From an uncultured Lachnospiraceae bacterium (GTDB lineage: Bacteria > Bacillota > Clostridia > Lachnospirales > Lachnospiraceae), in the NCBI GenBank assembly GCA_910588565.1, contig CAJUPF010000083.1, forward strand, positions 1 through 11,903: 11,903 bases of DNA, given 5' to 3'. A program made the translations under genes and the position numbers. Positions 5,704 through 11,903 of the stretch are shown here, piece by piece (positions within the stretch are counted from its first letter, which is position 1; each line of letters begins with the position of its first letter). Under the pieces are notes generated by a model. The model worked only from the letters and a program-made list of their open reading frames with translations, did no database searches and had not been told where the DNA came from.

Positions 5704-6807
5704 ATGACAGAAAAAGAGTTCCATAAAATGAAATCGACAGACCTTGTCCAGCTTTTACTGACACAGGGCAAAGAAGATTCCCTGCTTCAGGCGGGGCTTG
5801 AACTGAAAAAAGAGAAAATCGAATCTCTTAAAGAGCACAACGATAGCTTAAAGCAAATGTTAAACGAACGGGACGCCCTGACTGAGCAGCTGAAAAAAGA
5901 CCTTGATCTCAGCGACGCCCGTATTCGCCGGCTCGAACAGGAATTTAAAGCGCTGCAGGAGGAAAAATGGATCGAAATGGAAGCTCCTGGTTCCCTGACA
6001 GAAGCTGCACGCAGGCTGAACGAGATTTTCGAGGCAGCGCAGCGTGAAGCCGATCGCTACCTCTATGGCAAACGTCCGGCAAAAGAGAATATCCGGCAGT
6101 TCAAGCCAAACCGTCAGGCACAGCAAGCTGCCAAAGAAGAACCCGTTCCGGAAAAAATGATACTGGACTTTAACGGAGGTGCGGTATACGCAGAACGCAA
6201 ACCCGTGCCCCCCAGGCAGGAACAGGAAGCAAGCCGCTCTGGCCCAAAATCAGCTTCCGATATCAAATCAACGAAACTACAGCAGTCTAAAACTGTATCT
6301 TATAATATAGAAGAAACACAATCTACAAAACCAGCTGTTGACGAAGAAACCTCAGCCAAAGGAACCGCTGTCACAGTAGAAGAAACACAAACAACAAAGC
6401 CAGCTGACGCAGAAGCGGCGGAAGCTGAGGCTGCCGTAAATTCTGCAGCTATTCCCGATGTTGAGAATGAGCCTTATGAACTTAAGTCAGATAAACTTTT
6501 AAAGGCGATCAAAGGAGCTGACCAGCAGCTGCGTGAGCAGCAGAGCCGCACCGCTTTGTCGGCTGATACAATACGGCAAAATGACATGGATTCCCAGCCG
6601 CCTCTCTCAGAGGAGCCTTTGATCCATGAAGAAACAGAGAACAGTTCTGATACCGACAAAGCTTCCTCACCGGAAGAAACCTCCGGCTCTTCCGGCAAAA
6701 AGCAGCGCAAAGGCCTGTTTGGCGGTCTTGGTCGGAAGAGGGACAGCAAGAAAACTGTCAGCAGATACGGACTCATCTTACCGATATTTTCCCGTCAAAA
6801 AAGTTGA
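5704..6807 (+). CDS. Coiled-coil protein with acidic/Thr-rich low-complexity tail, hypothetical
   Basis: A 367-aa protein with no signal peptide or membrane segment. Residues 1-20 (MTEKEFHKMKSTDLVQLLLT) match the start of the 146-aa protein encoded at 7038. Residues about 25-90 form a charged coiled coil. At about 97-122, AARRLNEIFEAAQREADRYLY matches a block in the same paralogue. From about 125 to 330 the chain is low complexity, with a repeated EETQ(S/T)TKPA unit. The last 35 residues are basic (KKQRKGLFGGLGRKRDSKK), perhaps contacting membrane lipid or nucleic acid. The ATG at 5704 follows GAGGG; a TTG at 5698 would add two residues. The function is unknown. Its similarity to the protein beside the signal peptidase suggests a role in the same envelope or secretion module. 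Confidence 0.75.
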   Translation: MTEKEFHKMKSTDLVQLLLTQGKEDSLLQAGLELKKEKIESLKEHNDSLKQMLNERDALTEQLKKDLDLSDARIRRLEQEFKALQEEKWIEMEAPGSLTEAARRLNEIFEAAQREADRYLYGKRPAKENIRQFKPNRQAQQAAKEEPVPEKMILDFNGGAVYAERKPVPPRQEQEASRSGPKSASDIKSTKLQQSKTVSYNIEETQSTKPAVDEETSAKGTAVTVEETQTTKPADAEAAEAEAAVNSAAIPDVENEPYELKSDKLLKAIKGADQQLREQQSRTALSADTIRQNDMDSQPPLSEEPLIHEETENSSDTDKASSPEETSGSSGKKQRKGLFGGLGRKRDSKKTVSRYGLILPIFSRQKS

Positions 6808-6839
6808 GAAACAACCTTTTTTCATTCGGGTTTTTGACG
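6793..6839 (+). terminator. Probable terminator overlapping the stop codon
   Basis: AAAAAAG (6797-6803) and GTTG (6803-6806) can pair with CAAC (6812-6815) and CTTTTTT (6816-6822) with one bulge, a weak stem followed by six T. Around it, CGTCAAAAA (6793-6801) is perfectly complementary to TTTTTGACG (6831-6839). The stems are AT-rich, so strength is doubtful. The location right at the end of the first coiled-coil gene favours a terminator. Confidence 0.45.
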
Positions 6840-6953
6840 CATCTTTTGACTGAGTGTCTGTTATACTGTATTCAAGCTAAAGGAAACACGAACAAATGAA
6901 ACGTTCACCTAAACCGCCTGGAACAGGAAACTCGGATTTAGTCAATTTGTATA

Positions 6954-6982
6954 TTGCAATGGGATTTATTGCGGAGTATAAT
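6954..6982 (+). promoter_or_regulatory. Sigma-A-type promoter of the coiled-coil / signal peptidase / surface protein operon
   Basis: TTGCAA (6954-6959) and a perfect TATAAT (6977-6982) are separated by 17 bp, the same -35 and spacing as the pncB promoter in this window. The start codon at 7038 lies 55 bp downstream. The leader contains CATCC/GGATG flanking CTGCA and the 10-bp palindrome CGGATATCCG, which could fold or bind a regulator. Confidence 0.75.
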
Positions 6983-7037
6983 CACAAGTTAACAAGTCAT
7001 CCCTGCAGGATGGCGGATATCCGAAAAGAGGCTGGAT

Positions 7038-7478
7038 ATGACAGGAAGAGAGTTACATAAGTTACGGCGGCAGGATTTACTGGAACTGTTATTAGAACAG
7101 AGCAAAGTGATTGCCGGACTACAGGCGGAACATGAAGAAAGAGATATGGAAGCGCAGCAATTTGAAGAAAGCAACCAGCGCCTGGGCGCGAAAGTAGAAG
7201 AGAAAGACGTTCTGATTCAAAAACTTCAGGGAAGGCTCAATACCAAGACTGAGCGCATCAAATCCCTGGAAGATGAAATGGAGACTTTCCGGCGCAACAG
7301 ACAGGCGGAACTGGAACAGACAGATTCAATTGCAGGAGCAGCGCTAAGGCTGAACGGAATCTTTGAAGTGGCACAGCAGGCAGCAGACCAGTACTTATAT
7401 AATGTCAGGCAAAGATACGGGCAGGATGCACAGACATCATACGCGCAGCCTGAAGATATAGGGAGGTCAGGGGAGTAA
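7038..7478 (+). CDS. Small coiled-coil protein, putative accessory factor of the adjacent signal peptidase, hypothetical
   Basis: A 146-aa, probably cytoplasmic protein. The N terminus MTGRELHKLRRQDLLELLLEQ is paralogous to the start of the protein at 5704. Residues about 20-95 are a charged heptad-like coiled coil. ALRLNGIFEVAQQAADQYLY (about 105-124) matches the second conserved block of the paralogue. The short tail lacks the paralogue's low-complexity region. AAAAGAGG precedes the ATG. The stop codon is immediately followed by the signal peptidase ATG, so the two are almost certainly cotranscribed and coupled. I infer a role in assembling or spacing the export apparatus at the membrane. 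No enzymatic motif is visible. Confidence 0.8.
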   Translation: MTGRELHKLRRQDLLELLLEQSKVIAGLQAEHEERDMEAQQFEESNQRLGAKVEEKDVLIQKLQGRLNTKTERIKSLEDEMETFRRNRQAELEQTDSIAGAALRLNGIFEVAQQAADQYLYNVRQRYGQDAQTSYAQPEDIGRSGE

Positions 7479-8108
7479 ATGGAAGAAAAGGAAACAAACA
7501 CACAAAACAACGAGAGCATGGAGAACAGCGGAGGCGATGGGATTGTCGTACCGAGCATGGAAATGCTCGAAGCAGAGCTTAAAAAGGAACAGTACAGGAA
7601 CAACTACACCAAAGTATTGAAAAGCACGGTGTTTTCCCTGCTGGTGGTTGCGGCAATTGCGGTATTAATTGCAGTTCTTCTGCTTCCGGTATTGCAGATA
7701 AGCGGAACATCCATGACAGAGACGCTGCAGGATAAAGATATCGTAGTGGCAGTCAACAGCTCTAAATATAAGACCGGAGAAGTGATTGCATTTTATTACA
7801 ATAATAACATCCTTATCAAGCGCGTAATCGCAGCTCCCGGGGATTGGGTAGACATCGATCAGGACGGTAATGTATATGTCAATGATGAACTCCTGGATGA
7901 GCCTTATGTCAATGAAAAAGCTCTGGGAGAGTGCAACATCGATCTTCCGTATCAGGTGCCGGACGGCAAATGTTTCGTAATGGGCGACCATCGGGCGACC
8001 AGCATTGACAGCCGGAATACATCTGTTGGATGTGTGGAAAATGATAAAGTAGTTGGTAAGATAGTATTTCGCATCTGGCCATTGTCCGGATTGGGAATTG
8101 TAAAATAA
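7479..8108 (+). CDS. lepB: Type I signal peptidase (S26 family), operon-dedicated
   Basis: A 209-aa membrane-anchored serine/lysine protease that removes signal peptides outside the cytoplasmic membrane. A cytoplasmic N-terminal extension of about 47 residues (with EMLEAELKKEQYRNNY, likely helical) precedes one membrane segment at about 49-71. Box B SGTSMT (75-80) holds the nucleophile Ser78. Box D IKRVIAAPGD (113-122) holds the general base Lys114. Box E MGDHRATSIDSR (168-179) is intact, so it should be active. It follows the previous stop codon without a gap, with GGGAGG and GGGGAG upstream, and is 30 bp before the large exported protein. The context points to a peptidase dedicated to that substrate, as in pilus and surface-fibre loci; whether it also serves as housekeeping peptidase cannot be judged. 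Confidence 0.92.
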   Translation: MEEKETNTQNNESMENSGGDGIVVPSMEMLEAELKKEQYRNNYTKVLKSTVFSLLVVAAIAVLIAVLLLPVLQISGTSMTETLQDKDIVVAVNSSKYKTGEVIAFYYNNNILIKRVIAAPGDWVDIDQDGNVYVNDELLDEPYVNEKALGECNIDLPYQVPDGKCFVMGDHRATSIDSRNTSVGCVENDKVVGKIVFRIWPLSGLGIVK

Positions 8109-8138
8109 AGTAATAGTTACAAGGAGGGAGGCTGCGTT

Positions 8139-8729
8139 ATGGATTCTCCAATTTTAAAAGAACTTGCAAAATTCTTGCACGAGAAGAAAACACACAGGCG
8201 TTGGATGGTGGTGTTCGTCAGCCTGGCAGTGATTGTAGGTCTTGGAACTGCATTTGCGCTAAAGATGATGGGCCAGGCGATGACTCGCAAGGAAAAAGTG
8301 CTGGTCTGTGCGGTACAGCCACACGCCCATACGGAAGAATGCCGGGATGCGGAAGGCAATCTAATTTGCGGGCTTGCGGATTACATCGTTCATACGCACA
8401 ATGACGACTGCTACGATTCCGACGGCAATCTGGCATGTCAGCTGGCGGAAGTACCCTTACATCAGCACGAGGATGCATGTTATGCAGAGGAACGGTTCCT
8501 GGTATGCGGGCTGGAAGAAGGCGAGATAGAAGAGGGCGGACTCGAACTCGATCCCACTGTCACACCGGAAGAGGCAGAACCCCAGGGTCATATCCATACA
8601 GAGGAATGCTATGAGACACAGCGTGTACTGGCATGCGGGCAGTTTGAACTGCATATGCATTCGCTGGAAGCTGGATGCTATGAAGAGGTACCTCCGGCAG
8701 AGGAAGGCGGAGAAGTGACCTATCTCTGA
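8139..8729 (+). CDS. N-terminal part of a large secreted His/Cys-repeat surface protein (frameshifted)
   Basis: The 196 residues begin with a basic cytoplasmic stretch, a hydrophobic segment at 22-41 ending in an A-F-A motif (38-40) that could be a signal peptidase site, then repeats of the form H-x-H-x(2-5)-C...L-x-C. They start at HAH (62), HTH (85), HQH (108), HIH (151) and HMH (172), with cysteines at 68/77, 91/100, 114/123, 157/166 and 180. Such His2Cys2 spacing could bind metal or form disulfides, but I know of no proven role. The start has a very strong RBS (AAGGAGGGAGG, 8121-8131). The frame ends at a TGA (8727) caused by an extra CT. In the next frame the repeat continues as LICGLPQLEEHIHTEE, so this is not a natural C terminus. 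Confidence 0.8.
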   Translation: MDSPILKELAKFLHEKKTHRRWMVVFVSLAVIVGLGTAFALKMMGQAMTRKEKVLVCAVQPHAHTEECRDAEGNLICGLADYIVHTHNDDCYDSDGNLACQLAEVPLHQHEDACYAEERFLVCGLEEGEIEEGGLELDPTVTPEEAEPQGHIHTEECYETQRVLACGQFELHMHSLEAGCYEEVPPAEEGGEVTYL

Positions 8730-8731
8730 TA
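8721..8731 (+). other. Frameshift site (CT duplication) splitting the surface protein gene
   Basis: The sequence TATCTCTGATA reads Tyr-Leu-stop in the upstream frame. Removing one CT gives TATCTGATA, which reads Tyr-Leu-Ile and runs straight into Cys-Gly-Leu of the downstream frame, restoring the L-x-C-G pattern of the other repeats. It is a two-copy CT tract, consistent with slippage, mutation or sequencing error. The joined product would be 1242 residues. Confidence 0.8.
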
Positions 8732-8803
8732 TGTGGTCTGCCGCAGTTAGAAGAGCATATTCATACGGAAGAAGCAGGCTGCTTTGAAATACATGAAGCG
8801 CAT

Positions 8804-11800
8804 ATGCTGGGGATCGACCTTGGCACAGAAACGGCAGAACCGGAGCAGGAGACGCCGGCGGAAGGCGTAAGCCCGGAAAATCCGGAAGCAGCGGAAGCAG
8901 CAGAAGATGCTGTAACAGCTGAAAATCCGGCAGATGTGACAGCAGAAGAACCAGCTGCACAGAGCGCAAGCCCGGAAGAACCGGATGAATTTGTCAAAGT
9001 ATATAACGGTGAGGGATACATTGTAACTGCTATTTATGGAAAAGAAGCAGAGCTTCCGGAGGAAGCGGAACTGATAGCAGAACTGATTACCCCGGAAAGC
9101 GATAAAGAACATTATGCAGAGCGCGAAGCAGAATATAAAGAGCAGGTGGGCGATGAAGACGCGACCATGAGCGCACTGTTAAAAGTAGGATTCTACATCA
9201 ACGGCGGAGAAATCGAGCCGAAAGCAGCTGTAAAAATCAGCGTGCAGATGTTAGATGAAAACGGACTGCCGGAAGGAATGCCAATGACAGTTGTTCACTT
9301 CGCAGAAGAAGGCAACGAAGTATTAAAAGGCAGCGAGGTAGAAAACGGCAAGACCAGTTTTGAAATGAACAGCTTTTCCGAAGTGGCGTTAGGACATACG
9401 GCTGGCGACAGACAGATTGTAAAAGTAAATAAGACGCAGGTGTATGATGGAAACCGTGCATTTCGGGTTACATTTCATCTGACTGGCGAGGTGGAGCTGC
9501 CGGAAGGCGTGATGATTGAAGCGCCGGAAGGTACAGATAATACGCCGGACGCCCCCCAAAATAAGGGGGACGCCGGACAGCCGGAAGATAGTGAGGAGTC
9601 TGGCGAAGACGGCATACCGGAATCGGAAGGCAGCGAATCAGACATAGGAAGCAGCAAATCGTCAGGAGCCCAGGATGATTTTAATGGAGAGGAAGTTTCG
9701 GGTGACGCTGCGGAAGATGGAGAAGAAACAGCTGGCGGCAGCGCGGATATGACGGAGGGAGAAGAATCCGCAGAAACAGAGGGCGGCGGGAGTCAGGAAG
9801 AAGCTTCGGGCGGCGAGGAAAACAGCGATGCAGAAAGCGGCGCCGGCGATTCGGAAGAAAATTTCCTTAGCCGGCAATTGGATTTTCGTATAGAACCAGT
9901 AGATGAAGCCTCAGAAGAATATAAGGCGATTAAGAAACAAGCGGAAAAGACGGCGGCAGACGGCAGTGAAGTGCTTTCTATATTTGCAGTATCCTATGCG
10001 CTGGTATATGATAACCAGGAGTTAGAACTGAATGGCTGTGAAATTGAAGCAGAAGTTACTCCGACAAAGGAGTTTGGAAGAAAAGTTGAGATTTCTATGG
10101 TGGAAGCAGTAGCTTATCTGCTGGAAAACAATACAGCACAGCTGACAGCCGACCAGAAAAGTATTACAGGGCTGGAAGTCACAGGTCTTGAGCTTGATGG
10201 AGATGGCTTGGTAAATCAGGAAAATACAATGTATATCGATGATGAGGAACAGGATCAGGATATGCAGATATCTGTGTCTCCAAAGAATACAGTAAGATTT
10301 TTCGCAGTCAGATCCTCTGGAACGCCGAATCCGGAGTTTACGGTACAGTATTATGCATATCTTGATAAGGTAGACTGGAAAGGCAACCAAACAGGAAATG
10401 CGCCAGGTACGCAAATTACCAAGGACAATGTTGGTCATCCTGAGGCGTGGGGCGCGGCTCCTAGCGGCCTTCTGAAAGGTTATAGAGAAAGCATATCAAA
10501 AGGCTATATGCCCATTATTGATACAAGTGGCAAAAATGGAGGCGATTTACCCAAAAACGGCGTTATTCCAAATCTTAATTCTATCCAGCTTGATACAGAC
10601 GGCAGTATTAAAATGATTGAAAAGGATTTGACAGCCGTATATGAAGAAAGAAGGTTTGAATATCATAAGGCGCCGACAATTAATTATTTTAATGCGCTGA
10701 TAGAAAATGCAAGTTATGATTTGACAGAGGTATGGATTGATCCCAAAGGCGACAGCGATAGTACGGATCCAAGCGACTGGACTGTGTATAAAGATGAGAA
10801 ATTGGAGAATCTTCATTTTACAAACAGAAAGGAAACGCATGACAAATATCCTGATAAGTATATATTGATTGATAGTAATACTGTTATACGGCTGGTATAT
10901 GATACCAATAAAGAAAATCGTAATAGCCCGGCTACTTTTTATGATTACGATATAGGTGAAATGGCGGGGGCTTATTGGCAGATTAATAACAAAGGTATTA
11001 ATAGCCCAAGTAACTATGTGGGAACTGATAAATCGAAAGCGAAATATGCATTTGGGAATAATAATGCAGTGGATTTTGATGGAACTCAAGATGTTGCGAA
11101 TAAGAAGACTGGCTTGGGAGAAGAGCAGATTATATCTGAGGATAATCTGACAAAAAGCCGGCTGAATATGGGCAACTGGTATGCAGGCGTTAAGGATGGC
11201 CAGCCATTGGGTAGTTATGGATATGCAGGCTGTACATTTGGGCTTGTGACAGGTTCAGCTGGCAATAACGTAGTATTTCATAATAAAATTGATGCTCCGG
11301 AGGTTTTTGGCTCATCAAAGAATGTGGAAGGAAAAACGATTTATCAAGGCGACTCAGAGCAAAACTATAGTCTGGATTTTCTGCGGAACGGCGATACCTA
11401 TACACTGACCGGCGTGCGGGGTACAAATGCTCAAAATTTAGAGAAATTTAAAACTCCGGTAGAGAAATACCAATATATTAAGACGAATAGCTTTTGGCCA
11501 ATGGATGGAGTTAGCGGAGCGGATGGAAAGAATGGGCCGGCGTCTGATGAATCCGGGAATTCAATAAAAGAACACAACAACTATTTTGGAATGTACTATG
11601 CAGTTTCATTTGAGTTGGATCCAGAATATATTGGGCCTTTGGAATATCTGTTCTTTGGCGATGACGATATGTGGGTATTTTTGGATGATAGTACGCTTGT
11701 GTGCGATATCGGCGGCGTTCATTCATCGGTTGGTGAATATGTTGATTTGTGGGATCATCTGCATAAACATACAAGCGATTGTTTTAATGATGATAATGAT

Positions 11801-11869
11801 TTAACCTGTACGCTGGGAAGCCATAAACATACCGATGCATGTTATGCGAAGGTTACTATTCACAGTTGA
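8804..11869 (+). CDS. C-terminal part of the large surface protein with fibro-slime (PA14-like) domain; frameshifted and truncated
   Basis: 1021 residues from the first ATG at 8804. That ATG has a poor RBS and lies inside a His/Cys repeat; the frame is open from 8726 and belongs to the gene starting at 8139. Order (numbered from 8804): acidic linker 1-60; a folded-looking segment about 62-235; a strongly acidic Gly/Ser/Glu low-complexity stretch about 240-352; a second beta-rich region about 355-505; then about 510-1021, whose end has the fibro-slime features NNYFGMYYAVSFEL (925-938), FFGDDDMWVFLDD (950-962) and CDIGGVHSSVG (967-977). Within this domain sit two more His/Cys repeats, LHKHTSDC...LTC (986-1002) and HKHTDACY (1008-1015). 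The stop comes a few residues later, earlier than I expect for this domain, and no wall-anchor motif is present. Likely an exported adhesin or fibre-like protein. Confidence 0.75.
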   Translation: MLGIDLGTETAEPEQETPAEGVSPENPEAAEAAEDAVTAENPADVTAEEPAAQSASPEEPDEFVKVYNGEGYIVTAIYGKEAELPEEAELIAELITPESDKEHYAEREAEYKEQVGDEDATMSALLKVGFYINGGEIEPKAAVKISVQMLDENGLPEGMPMTVVHFAEEGNEVLKGSEVENGKTSFEMNSFSEVALGHTAGDRQIVKVNKTQVYDGNRAFRVTFHLTGEVELPEGVMIEAPEGTDNTPDAPQNKGDAGQPEDSEESGEDGIPESEGSESDIGSSKSSGAQDDFNGEEVSGDAAEDGEETAGGSADMTEGEESAETEGGGSQEEASGGEENSDAESGAGDSEENFLSRQLDFRIEPVDEASEEYKAIKKQAEKTAADGSEVLSIFAVSYALVYDNQELELNGCEIEAEVTPTKEFGRKVEISMVEAVAYLLENNTAQLTADQKSITGLEVTGLELDGDGLVNQENTMYIDDEEQDQDMQISVSPKNTVRFFAVRSSGTPNPEFTVQYYAYLDKVDWKGNQTGNAPGTQITKDNVGHPEAWGAAPSGLLKGYRESISKGYMPIIDTSGKNGGDLPKNGVIPNLNSIQLDTDGSIKMIEKDLTAVYEERRFEYHKAPTINYFNALIENASYDLTEVWIDPKGDSDSTDPSDWTVYKDEKLENLHFTNRKETHDKYPDKYILIDSNTVIRLVYDTNKENRNSPATFYDYDIGEMAGAYWQINNKGINSPSNYVGTDKSKAKYAFGNNNAVDFDGTQDVANKKTGLGEEQIISEDNLTKSRLNMGNWYAGVKDGQPLGSYGYAGCTFGLVTGSAGNNVVFHNKIDAPEVFGSSKNVEGKTIYQGDSEQNYSLDFLRNGDTYTLTGVRGTNAQNLEKFKTPVEKYQYIKTNSFWPMDGVSGADGKNGPASDESGNSIKEHNNYFGMYYAVSFELDPEYIGPLEYLFFGDDDMWVFLDDSTLVCDIGGVHSSVGEYVDLWDHLHKHTSDCFNDDNDLTCTLGSHKHTDACYAKVTIHS
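9542..9578 (+). repeat. C/G hairpin with flanking 9-bp direct repeat inside coding sequence
   Basis: CCCCCC (9552-9557) and GGGGG (9565-9569) form a stem with an AAAATAA loop. ACGCCGGAC occurs at 9542-9550 and 9570-9578. It lies at the start of the acidic low-complexity linker. The homopolymer run of six C is a possible slippage site, but the frame is intact here. Confidence 0.5.
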
Positions 11870-11903
11870 TTTAAACCAAAGGCTTATCCACTAGAAATTT
11901 TGA
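11870..11903. other. Window end after the premature stop
   Basis: The 34 bases after the stop show no continuation of the fibro-slime protein in the same frame and no recognisable gene. Whether this is the edge of an inserted element or drifted 3' sequence cannot be decided from so little. Confidence 0.3.

Noticed and set aside
6834..6867. Promoter from TTGACG (6834-6839) and TATACT (6862-6867)
   Set aside because: The spacing is 22 bp and no other -35 fits TATACT. The pair at 6954-6982 is far better and nearer the gene.
8804..8806. ATG at 8804 as the genuine start of a separate gene
   Set aside because: There is no convincing RBS, it lies inside a His/Cys repeat, and the frame connects to the upstream gene by removal of one CT.
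10022..11089. Long minus-strand open frames opposite the surface protein
   Set aside because: They lie wholly antisense to a well-supported coding frame and read as Ile/Cys/Phe-rich sequence without motifs.

Overview
The window looks like chromosomal DNA from a spore-forming, anaerobic Firmicute, most likely a gut Lachnospiraceae (Clostridium cluster XIVa). The basis is a spoIIAA-spoIIAB-sigF sporulation operon, purine-rich ribosome binding sites, sigma-A-like promoters (TTGCAA, 17 bp, TATAAT), Rpn-type PD-(D/E)XK proteins and a large secreted protein of a type I associate with this family. The genus cannot be read from the sequence.

Layout. Bases 1-286 are non-coding and rich in dyads and repeats. 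Bases 287-1770 hold the translationally overlapping spoIIA operon, which controls forespore-specific sigma F. A dispersed repeat in the same orientation lies on both sides of that operon (about 42-100 and 1792-1850). Bases 1882-3333 on the minus strand encode nicotinate phosphoribosyltransferase (NAD salvage), convergent to sigF, with a clear promoter and a 12-bp palindrome near the transcription start. Bases 3420-3757 are a structured leader containing a terminator-like hairpin. It precedes a complete Rpn-family nuclease-like gene (3758-4693), followed by the remnant of a second Rpn gene that has lost its start and catalytic middle (about 4680-5144). Bases 5145-5703 are non-coding and end in a cluster of dyads.

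From 5704 to the end lies an envelope or secretion module: a 367-aa coiled-coil protein with a low-complexity tail; a 146-aa paralogue of its N-terminal part; a type I signal peptidase that begins on the base after the preceding stop; and a very large secreted or surface protein. The large protein has a signal or anchor segment, at least six His-x-His...Cys...Cys repeats, a long acidic low-complexity linker and a C-terminal fibro-slime (PA14-like) domain that itself contains two more His/Cys repeats. A promoter before 7038 probably drives coiled-coil protein, peptidase and surface protein as one transcript, which suggests a dedicated peptidase and accessory factor for one exported substrate.

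The large protein gene is split by a frameshift at about 8724. It is explained exactly by one extra CT dinucleotide, and removing it joins the two reading frames through a normal His/Cys repeat. The gene also stops early at 11869, inside or just after the fibro-slime core. It is therefore a broken, phase-varied or mis-sequenced gene, and its two pieces should be read together.
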